NCBI GenBank assembly: GCA_022495005.1 | Contig: JAGYXB010001054.1 | Span: forward strand, 1-64,000 | DNA length: 64,000 bases | Source: Rhyacophila brunnea | Taxonomy: Eukaryota > Arthropoda > Insecta > Trichoptera > Rhyacophilidae | Reading direction: 5' to 3' | Shown here: positions 47,090 through 57,628 of the stretch, piece by piece | Position numbering within the stretch: position 1 is the first letter of the stretch | Layout of the letters: each line of letters begins with the position of its first letter | Made by a program: the position numbers and the translations under genes | The notes under the pieces: generated by a model | The model's database searches: none | What the model was told of the DNA's origin: nothing | The model's input: the letters and a program-made list of their open reading frames with translations, nothing else

Positions 47090-47452
47090 AACTCAAGTGT
47101 ATTTTTAAACTTTTTTAACTTTGCAATGAGTTTTCTTGATTTATTACAAATATGTACAATATGCACAGAATACTTTTGGAAATATTTACAATTTTACTTA
47201 TCCTAATGATTAAAATATTTATATATATAAAATGGTAATGTTATAAAATATCTCAATTCATTCTACAGGAATTTTTCAGTTGATAGCTATCCCGGTTGTA
47301 ACACCATTATTAAGACTACAAAAAATGACTTGTCTATGCTTAAGTAGAAATAGGCGGCATGATCTTTCTCCTGTACCCTGGGACTTTTCAAGAATAATAA
47401 ATACTTAGGTATTTAAAAATCATGCGAAACCGTTTTTATTTTATTGGAGTAA

Positions 47453-47640
47453 CAGTGGCGAAGGGTGGAGGTGGGCTGTTAAGATTCAACATAAATAATG
47501 CATACTAAACTTTGTCAGTGCATACCTATATGTTTTCATTGAACTCAGCATACAATTAACAGATAGTGTTGGTTAGTTTTTAAAATTCATTTAAACCCTG
47601 CTTAAACCAAACCATAATAATTTAGGTATGCTATGGGCGG
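47453..47640. mobile_element. hAT-type MITE, truncated fifth copy
   Basis: Starts CAGTGGCGAAGGGTGGAGGT and runs through the usual left half to AAACCAAACCATAATAATTTAG, then stops. The right end is missing. It lies in the intron about 90 bp upstream of the CUB exon. Confidence 0.8.
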
Positions 47641-47731
47641 TTCGAAAAATATTCAGTCAAAACCTAAAACCCTAAAAACCAGTTCAAGCATAAAAAACCT
47701 TTATTAAAAGTTTTTATTTCTTTTGTTTCAG

Positions 47732-47888
47732 AACTATTCCAGACGGATGGCCAGAAAATCGCTGGTACCATGTGTGATCATCAGTTCCTCTCGGCAGAAC
47801 ATGCGAGACCCCATGGAAAGTTTTATAGTCCACGGTACCCTTCCAGCTACCCCAAGAATATCCGGTGCTCATATACGTTCCGAGCGAG
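47732..47888 (+). CDS. Internal exon of a CUB-domain protein (partial host gene)
   Basis: The only convincing host exon in the window. A pyrimidine-rich tract ending TTTGTTTCAG precedes it and GTGAGTAAA follows it. Its 157 bases (2 + 51 codons + 2) have no stop. The translation runs from LFQTDGQKIAGTMCDHQF to SPRYPSSYPKNIRCSYTF and then RA. The C...GKFYSPRYPSSYPKN.RC.YTF spacing is the classical start of a CUB domain: first cysteine, SP.YP..YP.N, then the second cysteine and an aromatic-x-F strand. CUB domains are extracellular protein-binding modules of about 110 residues, so the rest must lie in later exons that I could not find. Arthropod proteins of this kind include suppressor-of-lurcher/Neto-like receptor partners, tolloid-like proteases and cubilins; I cannot choose among them. 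A truncated hAT MITE lies just upstream in the intron. The plus-strand gene probably owns much of the flanking sequence as intron, which is inference. Confidence 0.85.
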
Positions 47889-49110
47889 GTGAGTAAAAGA
47901 ATAGTTTCTTAAGTTAACAATGGATTGAATGAAGATAGACCGTAGTTGTAAACTAGTGAAAGCCAGATCTCATTCCGCGTGTTTACTACTAACGTCCACT
48001 AAATTGACTCTCCTTCAGGGATTTAGCTGCAATTTAAAAACAAAATATTACATGTTTTATTTAGATAGTGGTACCAAATAATATTTATTATATTATCATA
48101 ATCCCCCATCAAAAATCCTCCAATCGACAGAGTTGGGAATATAATGATATTATTGTAACTGTAAATGAGTCAAGGCTAGACCAGGATGCACGCACAGCTA
48201 GACAAAGAAAAAGAAAGTTACCGTTATCTGTTTCTGGGCGGACGAAGGATCGAGATAGGGACGGTCAGTCGGTATCCAACCCTTGAGCCTCGAACGTCGC
48301 CTCTAAAAATACAACTTGCCACCTTTTCGCGCCAAAGCGTGCGTTTACAAAATAATGTTGCTAATAATTAATTGTTACTACTTGTCAAGCGAAATATACT
48401 GACGTAATAAATACTTAATGTCCCTGAATCAGTGTTTTTAATAAGTGGAAAAGTGTAAATCAACACCTTACGTAAACCCATACCCATCAATAGTTTTATA
48501 AATGTCCATAACCAGTGAGCCATTTCCGAAAATGTGACATTGGCATAGGGAAGAGAAAACAATTAGATAGTTTCGACAATTGCTGTCACCTAAAAATTAT
48601 TGCAGGTAACACCATTCAGGAGGTTGAAGGAAATCAAGTAAAAATAAATATGCAAAAATATAGATCCATCGTTATTTGAGTGAATATTGAATCCATCGAT
48701 ATTGATATGTTGGCTAAATAAATGGATTATACTTATAACACTTGAGTTAAATAATATATTCACAGCAAACTACATATAAATAAAATAAAATCTAAGCAAA
48801 CCAAATAGCAGAAAGTTAGATTGTTATTACCATATCATACTTTCTTTTCAAAGATACAGTATTATATTTCCGGTATCTGTTCCATAAGCTTGTCAAAAGC
48901 CATCTTGTTTTCCTGTATAATTTTAAATATTATTTGTGACGTCATGAACATGTTTGTTTGTGTTTTTATATGCGTAGAGTAGGCTGCAATAATTAAGGTA
49001 TCTAGAAACAAAAAACACGGTTTCCATTTTGAAAAATATTGTCAATAAAGATGTCTTATTTCTCTTTTATGCTTATGTATTTTTTATAAAGAATTAAAAA
49101 TATTATATAT
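47889..49110 (+). other. Probable intron downstream of the CUB exon
   Basis: Starts with the donor GTGAGTAAAAG. I could not find the next CUB exon before the MITE at 49116. The frames at 48068-48371 are low in motif content, though this stretch is less AT-rich. Confidence 0.55.
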
Positions 49111-49115
49111 CGTGG

Positions 49116-49329
49116 GGTTACTGCTAAAATTTGGTAAGTCTCGCAGTTATGTTATGGAGTAATTTCAATGTGAAGTTTGACATATCCTTTAAAATCAGGC
49201 ATAATGCTAATTTCTTTGTGCTGTATGTGCATGTTTTATAATATATCGGATAGCCTTGAATTTTTTTCTAGCATACATTGTTTACTCTAAATACCTAAAT
49301 TATCGTCTTACCAACTTTTGGCAGCAACC
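49116..49329. mobile_element. MITE, GTTACTGCCAAAAGTTGGTAAG family, second copy
   Basis: GGTTACTGCTAAAATTTGGT and ACCAACTTTTGGCAGCAACC are inverted ends of 23 bp, 214 bp in total. Confidence 0.8.
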
Positions 49330-50088
49330 AGACGATTATTTGTACATATACATTTTAAAAATATGTTTTTTTAGTAGGTAATTATATCTAATTGTATGAA
49401 AAATATTGAGATTATTTTTTTATCATTTTACGAAAATAGAAACTGCCGTTTTTGTTTTTCGTCCCTTCAATTATAAGGTTTCTAAAATTGTCAGAACTAT
49501 TACTGCTTAATTTAAATAAACAAACATAAATTTAATATTCCTTTATCACTATTTTATGTATTTTACCATACTACCTAATTAGATCCCTTCTTTATAAGTC
49601 ATGTGTTGTATTGTTGCCACTATTTTTTTCAGTAAGTATGTACTAAATAATAACCACTTAGTACAGTATCTTCTTATGTTTAGTAGAAACGATAAAAAAA
49701 ATGATGGGAATTCATGTATAGCAATTTTGTTTATGGTTTATTCCACTAGTTTGTTTGAAAACATCCTCCCGCCGTTCGGCACTTTCAGCTTGGTGTAGAA
49801 CAGTGATATCATGCATATTGTATAAACACGGGCACATTGGCCGTTTGCCTACATAAACTGCCTCGAGTGTTTAAACCGGTGAGGCATTTGAGAACCCGAC
49901 TACCCCAGAAGCCAGGTCACACGATATGTGTATCATAATAATATTTATTCAAGTGTACGCTACTTGCAAAGACTACTCCAGCGATTTCCAAATGCAGATT
50001 TCTTGTATTTATGGGCATCTACTTGTAAAATTAAGAATCTTGATCTAAACTAAAAAATTATAAAATGAAGTTGTAGATAATATTGTGA

Positions 50089-50205
50089 GGTTACTGCCAA
50101 AAGTTTGTAAGTCTCAAAAATATGATATTATGGAGTTATAGCCATTTTAAAATTTGATATCTTCTATAAAATCAGTCTTAGCCCAAACCTAATTGAATTA
50201 ACGTT
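50089..50205. mobile_element. MITE of the same family, truncated by a tRNA-like repeat
   Basis: GGTTACTGCCAAAAGTTTGT and TATGGAGTTATAGCCATTTT match the left half of the 49.1-kb copy. The right half is missing where the tRNA-like repeat starts. Confidence 0.7.
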
Positions 50206-51010
50206 TTATAATAAAATTAACTATTTCTTTTATTCAACGAATAATTCACAAGATTTAAGAATGTACCATTCCAATTATTTAACATACATAATTTTGAAAA
50301 ACACATCTGAGAAAATATTTTCGGTGTTTTGTAAAAAAGGCAAATCAACCATTTTGGCGAAATCGATATTTTAATGAAAATACAATATGTACCCGACTAG
50401 CTTTGTTGTGTGAAAACGGCGAATTTGTATCACCACAGAAAAGTACTTACTTAAAAACGATAATCGACTAAAATTAGATTAATTAAAATTACGAATAAAA
50501 AGCGAATGTGACATATTGGGCCTTTTAAAATATTATATAATAATGCCTATTATAATGTCAGTATTCTTTTTAAGCTTTATTATAAACTTGTTATATATTT
50601 ATAATCATCCACAGGTCATAAACAAATAAATGTTAATAGTTAAAAATCCTCCTCCTGTAAAATAGCATTTTGGTTAAATCGCTATTTTTACAAAACACCA
50701 ACATTATATTATAACCAATAGAAAAAATCTTTTTGAAAAAAGTAAGACACCCGGCAGTAATCAAACCTGCATCTCTTGGGTTTACGCCTAAATCCGCGCA
50801 TTATCCACTATGCTACGAGGTGACATAATAATGACGACAAACTTTAACTATGTCGGTTAGTAATTGAAGTAGTAGGTACCTACTTTGATTTAATAAACAA
50901 AAATCGATCGCCAATAGTAGCTTGATTTGGAAGAACGCTAAAGAGCAGGTATTAAAAGGCCAATAGTTAGATTTTGTCGTCATTAGTATGTCACCTCGTT
51001 GATAAGACTG
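50205..51010. repeat. tRNA-like repeat family A, inverted copy with nested MITE
   Basis: Minus-oriented unit from TCTTTTATTCAACGAATAAT (50221) to the reversed tRNA core GTAATCAAACCTGCATCTC and ATGCTACGAGGTGACATAA, followed by a plus-oriented leader (TCGGTTAGTAATTGAAGTAG ... AGTATGTCACCTCG). A MITE (50323-50700) splits the minus part. Sequence order is core(-) then leader(+), so it is not a simple full copy. Confidence 0.75.
50323..50700. mobile_element. MITE inserted in the tRNA-like repeat
   Basis: GGTGTTTTGTAAAAA at the left and TTTTTACAAAACACC at the right, with inverted similarity continuing about 30 bp inward (ACCATTTTGG / CATTTTGGTT). The host repeat resumes on both sides (GAGAAAATATTTT / ATTATATTATAACC), which fixes the ends. 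No coding capacity. Confidence 0.8.
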
Positions 51011-52620
51011 TCCTATGACTTTTTTCAGTTGCCTATCACAGACTTACTTTCACAAAATACCCTTTGCCATTGATACAATATAACATATTATTTGACATTA
51101 AACTTAAATTGCTTTATGTGGTACGGCGAAAATAATATTAAATGGGTTTCCGGTATGTTGTCCAACATATTATATTAGGCTTTTGTAACAGAAGTTAATT
51201 GGGAAACGCTGTAGCCTGTAGTACATATACTATTTTGATAATAATAATATGCTCGGGTTAGAAAGTCAATACAATATTCTAGAAATTCTACATCTTAAGT
51301 TTATATACTCTTGGATTTCTTGGAATCTAATTTAAATACATACCACAATCAATCTAAAGTTATATTGCTTTATCAAAATAGAATACTGAAGTATATTTTA
51401 AACTGATATAATAAATAACATTGTTATTCTACATAGAACATGATCGTGCATCACGTTTCCGCATATTACATCTTTTCAAAGTAGGTTTCCTCAAATTGTA
51501 AATTATTTGTGATACCATTTCTAAAGCCTACTTACGTTTCTAAAACCTGGTGATTGCGCTTTTTAGCAGTGGACTGTAATTTTGAAGGATGCTTGTAGAT
51601 GGATTACAGATCTAGGGGGGGGGGTTACACAGGATTCCAGACACTGACCTTTATGTTGAGAGGGCTGGCGCGCGCCGGGGTCGGTTCGGTGTTCACGCAC
51701 TCACGCACTGGACTGGAAAGATTTCAAGTTATACACATTAATATTTTTATAAAAGTCGACATTTTCTAAAATAAATATAAAAAAATATTTAAACCATGAT
51801 ATAGTCAAAAACTCTTAATTTAAGCATAGAAAACATAATAAACTAAATTTTAATAATACTTATGACAAAAATAAATGTAATGTAAGTTCTCTGACTTAAA
51901 TCTTTGACTTAAAATAAAACATATTTTTATTTTTAATGTATACAGATTCATAATATTTATTAATTAATATATTTGAAATTGTAAATTATCTAAAAAATGT
52001 CTGCAAGCTTCGTATTTTTCCGCTAAGTGCCTCTGGTAGGTAAAGACATCGCCTTAAATGATTAAATTTGGGAAAATACAAGATATGCAACGGATTATAA
52101 AATGCATATATTTAATGGCGCTTTGGAAATAATCTGTGTCCGCAAATTATGTATAATTATTGTATACAATTATTATCTTTTTTGTTCATAATCAACGGAA
52201 AACCTGATAAGAATTAAATTATCTATCCCTCTTTATATGGAAACGTTCCCATATCGTATGATATAAGCGTATTCAAGAATGCTGAAAAAAGGCTATCTTT
52301 GGCCAAATAAATAAATATTATTAATTATAAATGATACTAATAGATTACAATACATATTCAAATAGCTAAATTTCCGTTTTTTATCTATACAAAATTATTA
52401 AACCCTTTATTTCATTTTACCTAGTTACACAATCATTTTGAACATAATATTAGATTGATTAAGACAAGATATACCTAAGCATGCCGGCAACACCGAGTTG
52501 AATCCCGTATAATTGAGGCTATCCAGCGATTAGGAATGCAGATATTATTATATAATTTGATTTTTTTTTTTACGGTACTTATATTAAAAATCTGTGTTAT
52601 TAAAAATGTATCAACATAAT
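51010..52620. other. No supported gene
   Basis: AT-rich apart from a short GC-rich patch at 51655-51720 (GGGCTGGCGCGCGCCGGGGT) following a G10 run. Confidence 0.5.
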
Positions 52621-52624
52621 AGAG

Positions 52625-52945
52625 ATACGACAATTTCAATATAAAATTAACTATATCTTTTATTCAACGAATAATTCACAAGATTTAAGAATGTACCATT
52701 CTAATTATTGATTTACCTACCGTAACTCAATTTGGAGATCGCTTATGAGCTAAAATAGCCAATAGTTAAAATTTGTTGCAATTAAGCATGGCAGTCGTAG
52801 CATAGTGGTAATGCACACGGCGCGATACCCAATAGACGCAGATACGATTCCTGCCGGGTGTCTTACTTTTTCGAAAAAGATTTTTTCTATTGGCTATATT
52901 TTCTCATGAGTGTTTTCAGAATTATGTAATATGTTCACTATTAAA
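52625..52945 (+). repeat. tRNA-like repeat family A abutting the Harbinger element
   Basis: A reversed direct-repeat unit (TCTTTTATTCAACGAATAAT, 52660) joins directly to a plus-oriented leader and tRNA core (GTAGCATAGTGGTAATGCAC, ACGATTCCTGCCGGGTGTCT). The tail (TCTATTGGCTATATTTTCTC) runs to about 52940, where the Harbinger left end begins. The opposite Harbinger flank does not continue this repeat. Confidence 0.75.
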
Positions 52946-52984
52946 TGTTATACTCTTCCTGGAGGGCGATTCATGAATTTAGCA

Positions 52985-53189
52985 TGGCCGACGTGAGTAG
53001 TGTGAGTAGTCATAATTGGATAGTGATGCTTCGACAGAAGCACACTGTTCCTTCCTGTGTCCAATAATGCAACCTAATAATTGCCAAAAACGGGCGTACA
53101 TTTATGATCGCCTAAGAGTTTTTTTGTCTATGCCCACATCTGACAGCTATTTCTCGCGCGCAAAAACTTTCATAAGAACAGATACGTCG
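52985..53189 (+). other. Probable 5' untranslated exon of the Harbinger Myb-like gene
   Basis: The sequence ends at a good donor (CGTCG|GTAAGTCAG, donor G at 53190). The next acceptor, TTTATTCCTTTACAG, ends at 53280, ten bases before the likely start codon at 53291. The transcription start is not visible, so the left boundary is simply the end of the inverted repeat. A 62-codon open frame starting at 53016 shows no family likeness and is treated as untranslated. Confidence 0.5.
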
Positions 53190-53290
53190 GTAAGTCAGAT
53201 TTGATTTCAAATATACTGTTTCTTTTATAAAATAATATGTAGGAATCATACTAAAAGTGTATTTATTTATTCCTTTACAGAATTAACAAA

Positions 53291-54869
53291 ATGCCAGCGG
53301 CAAATAGCCACCAGATGGAGCAATTGGTAGAATTCATGGAATGTCAGTATCTACCACGTTTTTATTCAATACTCGTAAGAAATGTAGCCTACTAAAATTA
53401 TGCCAACATGTGGAATTAACACAGTTCGAGACATAGCCTGTGTCATTATTATGACATACTTATAATTGTGTAATGACCTCGTTTTATGAGACTAAAAACC
53501 AAACCATAACTTACTGTAACTCAAACCAGCTTAACCGCAATGATATGGAATACTATAACATTACCATATTTTCCGTAGTGCATTCAGACCTCGTCGCCGG
53601 AAGGCTCACCGGGCAGTTCACCAGCCTCGACATGGAGAGGTTGTGGACAGAACTGTCGGAGCAATTAAATGCTTGTTTGGGCGGTGCTACAAAATCCCAC
53701 AGACAGTGGAAAAAGGTGATTTACTATTTATTACTAGTATTGGTAAAAATTATTATTTATTTAAATATAATAGACTGTGTCAACAACCTATCCAATATTA
53801 TTTTACAAAATATCTTACTCTCCACATAAATCCACCATAGGTAGCTATAGATAGCAAGTTCAAGTAAGAAATGTTTTCATAAATTAAACCACATCTTTTG
53901 AAAGCATCCCAAATGTCACTGCTGTAAATAGTACTAGATCGTTAGTAATATTGTTGAAATTGAAAATTTCTAATTATTATTGTTTACAGGTATGGCAAGA
54001 CACGAGGCGGAACACGCGGGCCAAAATGGCCAAAATCCTGATCTCCCAGAGGAAGACAGGAGGCGGCCCGCCCTGTAGAATCCGGCTGTCTGCTCTCCAG
54101 CAGCGAATTATGGCTCTAATAGTGCCATTTACAGTTACTGGGGAGCAAGGTAGACAGGGCAATTACACTGGGGGGTAGGTCATTCATGAAATTCTATATT
54201 GATTAACAGTATAAAAGGGTTCACCCGTCGCATGTTTACTTATGGTGATAACATTTAATTCACAGGTACCACAGGAAATTTTGGGTCGCGTCTGTGTCAA
54301 CGTCGGAGCCCCAGCGGTGGATCATCCAACCCAGCACCAGCAGCATGGAGGTGGCACTCACCGCACCCCTCTTACTGTACCTACTACAGCATATTCTGAA
54401 TCATCATCAGATGCAGATATGATGACAACCCCCGAATGTGCAATTTCTGCGACACCACGGCTCACGGCTCAAACTGTTGCACTGGAAGACAGTGCTGCTT
54501 TCACAAGAGCCCATGCTGCTACAAGTGAAGGCAGTGCTGTCTTCCCAGCAACAGTGAGAGCCCGCAGGCTCTCGTTGTCACAAACTTCTGTGGCAACGCA
54601 GACAATGGGTCCGGTGCCCGTGTTGAATGCCGCCGTAGAGTTGCTGACCATCAACATTGCTGCGCTCAGGTCTGACATGGTGGCTCTCGGCATTGCAACC
54701 AGGTCAGACACGCAGGCTCTGATCATTGCAGCCAAGTCAGAGACTGCGGCTCTGATCGGTGCAGCCAAGTCAGAGACTGCAGGCTCTGATCGGTGCAGTC
54801 AAGTCAGAGTTGAGCGCACTAATATTAATGCTAGGTGCAAAAATTGACAATCTCGGCTATGCACCGTAA
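53291..54869 (+). pseudogene. Harbinger-encoded Myb/SANT-like DNA-binding protein, spliced, frameshifted
   Basis: Accessory protein of the transposon. In this superfamily it binds DNA and brings the transposase to the nucleus and element ends. Exons read as 53291-53342, 53579-53715, 53990-54174 and 54266-54869, each with GT..AG borders and matching phases for the first three. The protein starts MPAANSHQMEQLVEFME, then DLVAGRLTGQFTSLDMERLW and SHRQWKKVWQDTR, a tryptophan-bearing Myb/SANT fold as in zeste/MSANTD regulators, with WTELSEQLN between. A proline/threonine-rich linker (residues about 125-200) precedes an alanine-rich helical tail with repeated AKSETAALI units. Frame is lost twice: at the G run near 54170-54175, where one base more would restore phase, and near 54780 inside the tandem repeat, after which another frame reads to the stop at 54867-54869. 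The family call is solid; the exact exon 3 end is inferred. Confidence 0.8.
54690..54815 (+). repeat. 33-bp coding minisatellite in the Myb-like gene
   Basis: Three to four diverged units of GCTCTGATCGGTGCAGCCAA followed by GTCAGAGACTGCG. They encode repeated A-[AL]-I-x-A-A-K/R-S-E/D-T blocks, an 11-residue period that suits an amphipathic helix or coiled coil at the protein C terminus. Confidence 0.75.
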
Positions 54870-55159
54870 TCGCTTCTTTGGGGTGGTTGTTGCTATTTCG
54901 GGGGTTTCACTGAATCATAATTACCGTGTTGAGCCGAATATAAAATAAAATTTTACAGCATCGTGTATATCAGTATAAGTGATCCTTGTTACATTTTAAA
55001 CGATGTATGATTTCACCTGTTTACAATCAACTGTGAAACATTATTTTATATTTGTCTCAAAACAGTTTTTTCATGTAAATACTCAAAAGAAATCCATTTC
55101 AAACTATACATTCATGTCAGTATCCTTATGAAAAACCAATAATTTGTCTAGTTCTGTTT

Positions 55160-55480
55160 CAATGCAGTGATTTATTTGAATGGAATTGTTTAATGAGTAT
55201 TTATGTGTTTCTGCATCTATGATTTTTCCAGCCTTATATTGTTTGTTATTATTATAATAAGTGTCTTGAAAATTTGCAAATTTTATGCAAACCTATATTA
55301 AATTTCATATTTTGTGCGTATAATTACTATGTATAATTAGTCTATAAAATATTTCTAAGGAATTGTTTAAAGAGTGTTTATGTGTGCCAGCATAGTGTAT
55401 TTTGTTTGATATTATAATAAGTATCTTGAAAATGCAAATTTTACGCAAAACTATATTAAATTTAGTGAATTGTGCTATTG
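55160..55480. repeat. Diverged tandem duplication, about 170-bp unit
   Basis: GGAATTGTTTAATGAGTATTTATGTG followed by TATTATAATAAGTGTCTTGAA and a CTATATTAAATTT block occurs once from about 55180 and again from about 55360 with small changes. It lies downstream of the Myb-like gene inside the Harbinger element and shows no coding potential. Confidence 0.7.
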
Positions 55481-55786
55481 ATTGTGTACATAAATCATTT
55501 TTTGAGACAGGATGAAATAAAATTCCAAAGTATATGAAATAATCATTTTTTTTATTGCTTTCATATTTCACAAGAATATTCAAATATTCTAATATTAACA
55601 TAGAGTAACAGAATCATAGTTTTGATTTTTAAGTATGTGTCCGATGCATATCGTCGTCAAGATATGAAAACCTCATAACTTCACAGTTTTTTTACTTATT
55701 TTATTTTTGATGAGCTATTGAGGCGTCTTAACTCATGTGGTATTTATTTATAGTTACTGATAGATACTTCGCTGCCTTATTTCCAG

Positions 55787-55856
55787 GTTATTCTATATCA
55801 CATTTTTTAGCAAAATGGCTTTTTGATTGATTCGAAGTGACATAGAACAACCTGGA
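55787..55856. repeat. Small inverted repeat
   Basis: CCAGGTTATTCTATATCAC and the near complement GTGACATAGAACAACCTGG flank a short AT-rich loop, forming an imperfect hairpin within the Harbinger interior. No function can be assigned. Confidence 0.6.
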
Positions 55857-56879
55857 ACTGATAAGATACTTGATAGATATCAACACGCTCTATCGTCTGG
55901 TAAAACAAGCGTCGTCAAATTCATTATACCTAATTCCTCCGTAATTTTATGATATCACTACGTGTTAAGTCGATATTGAATATATTATTACTGGAAAATC
56001 GCTATAAATAACTATAACGCTTTTGTAAATCAATATCTATACTGGCAAAACACGATAAGTCAACTAAAGATTATTTGCCAGTAGAGATTGGCGCGTGTTC
56101 GCATTGACCAAGTCATATTGGGCGGTCATTTAAGTTTAAGACAATGCCTGTGTATAGTTTGGTATGTCGTGGAACTAGTACTAAAAAATTGTTTTTTATT
56201 TGTATTAATAAAGTACACTGATATTAAATCGCCATGATTTAAATAATGTGAACATTCCTGTAATTGTAATATTTAACCATTTATGTACCTATTTTGGTTT
56301 TCATAAATAAATTTTTTGATAAATAAATGGTTTTATACAAATACAAACATCTTTTTTCATAATTGTTGAAATATCCGACAAACTGTTTTTATATTCCCAC
56401 ATTAATTCCAAAATTCTGCTGGACAAAGACGCTATGTGATGCCATTTTACAAACAAACAAGTAAAACTATGTGTTAATATAACAGAAAAGGTTCACTGTT
56501 ACATCCTTAATCGTAATCATAAACCATTGATGAATAATATAAACTAGTTGTCCTAACAATTTGTGGTTGATTGTATTTAACCTTTAATCCTAGAAGCCAG
56601 TTATCCATAAAGATTACAATGGAATTTATGATTCGCTATTTACATGGATATTTTTTATCCAATTTTGCTTAACCAGATGGCTGCCAAGAACGTCTTAAGA
56701 CGCGCACTTTTCCGAGAACGCCTTGGACGTACCGCTTTAAACGGGATTTCACTAATGTAAATCAATTATTTTAAACATACAAATATGTTGAACACGTATA
56801 TTGGGAATATCGTCACACACTCAGAATTGAAACAGAATCCGTTTAAATACATTTTTAAAAAGATATATTTAGAAAGTTT

Positions 56880-57125
56880 TATTTTGGTACTATTGGTCAC
56901 GTTCGATTGGTTTTTTCGGCCCTATTTATGCATGGAGCTTGTTCACATTTATTAAGAGTATAGCCAATAGGTTCCCTATCATCATCAAACAGATTTTCAA
57001 TATATGTCTTCCAACGAGTCAGCTTCTTTTCTATATCTAATATAATACGCCCATTTTCGTCTTTCAAGATAGTTGATGAGGTTCCTTTCGTAATTCCCAA
57101 TGTTTCCTTTATCTTCTTGTGCATA
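56880..57125 (-). pseudogene. Non-LTR retrotransposon fragment inside the Harbinger element
   Basis: Minus-strand reading MHKKIKETLGITKGTSSTIL then KDENGRIILDIEKKLTRWKT and YIENLFDDDREP. The pattern of a nuclease-to-reverse-transcriptase linker (D.nGRI...I..RW..Y...LF.D.) is typical of LINE polyproteins. Neither nuclease nor reverse transcriptase flanks it, so it is a short orphan piece sitting where the transposase catalytic exons are expected. Confidence 0.65.
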
Positions 57126-57179
57126 TTAAAGGAATCATATTTACGTGTAGATTATTAATTATTTTATATAAGTACTCAC

Positions 57180-57367
57180 TCTTGTTTCATAGGCTCCAAA
57201 TTGTCAGAAGGGAATAGCACCCATTCGTTCAACAAATGGTCATCAATGGCCATCGTCACTTCTTGAACGGCTCTGCTGACAGATGCTTGGCTTATCATAA
57301 CTGTGTGCTCATCGCCGACACCCGTTTGATAATTTCCAGTCGCCAAGAACCGAAGTGTGGCTAAAAC
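57180..57367 (-). pseudogene. HARBI1-like transposase, second exon (helix-turn-helix region)
   Basis: Acceptor TTGTTTCTTGTGTAG precedes VLATLRFLATGNYQTGVGDE on minus, continuing HTVMISQASVSRAVQEVTMA and IDDHLLNEWVLFPSDNLEPM. LRFLATGNYQ...ISQASVSRAV is the conserved LRF-A-G-F/Y-Q and SQ-SVSR helix-turn-helix block of Harbinger transposases. The exon ends at a good donor (AAGA|GTGAGT, 57179 downward). The following exons, which should hold the DDE nuclease with a GCIDGTH-like motif, are not recognisable between here and 54870, so the catalytic half is deleted or replaced. Confidence 0.82.
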
Positions 57368-57453
57368 CTACACACAAGAAACAATGTTAAGCGACAAACA
57401 TTTAATATTTTTTTCATTACCTATATAAATAGACATCAAAGTTCACCACTCAC

Positions 57454-57628
57454 CTTAGTTTCGACGCTTAATGCCGAAGATCTGGGTGGAGGTGCCATCA
57501 ATTCTTCCAACCTGGTAATAAGTCGATCTGCTAATTTTTTTCGATAACCGAAAACGTTTTACAAATGAGTTGTCGGTCATTTTGAACGCATCCGTTCGAT
57601 TACCGAATTCTGACTGCGGGACTTCCAT
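57454..57628 (-). pseudogene. HARBI1-like transposase, N-terminal exon, frameshifted
   Basis: Reads on minus from the ATG at 57628-57626 as MEVPQSEFGNRTDAFKMTDN then SFVKRFRLSKK. A slip in the A run near 57540 shifts the frame; the next frame then gives ADRLITRLEELMAPPPRSSA and LSVETK, ending at the donor AAG|GTGAGT (57453 downward). The FVKRFRLSK...DRLI...LEELM.PP.RS arrangement matches the N-terminal helical part of HARBI1-type nucleases, ahead of the helix-turn-helix. The ATG is preceded by an ACATATTTTAG acceptor-like site, so an upstream untranslated exon is possible. The single-base frameshift makes this copy inactive. Confidence 0.8.

Noticed and set aside
54469..54768. 99-codon minus frame opposite the Myb-like gene
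   Set aside because: It mirrors the plus-strand coding repeat and alanine-rich tail; a shadow frame.
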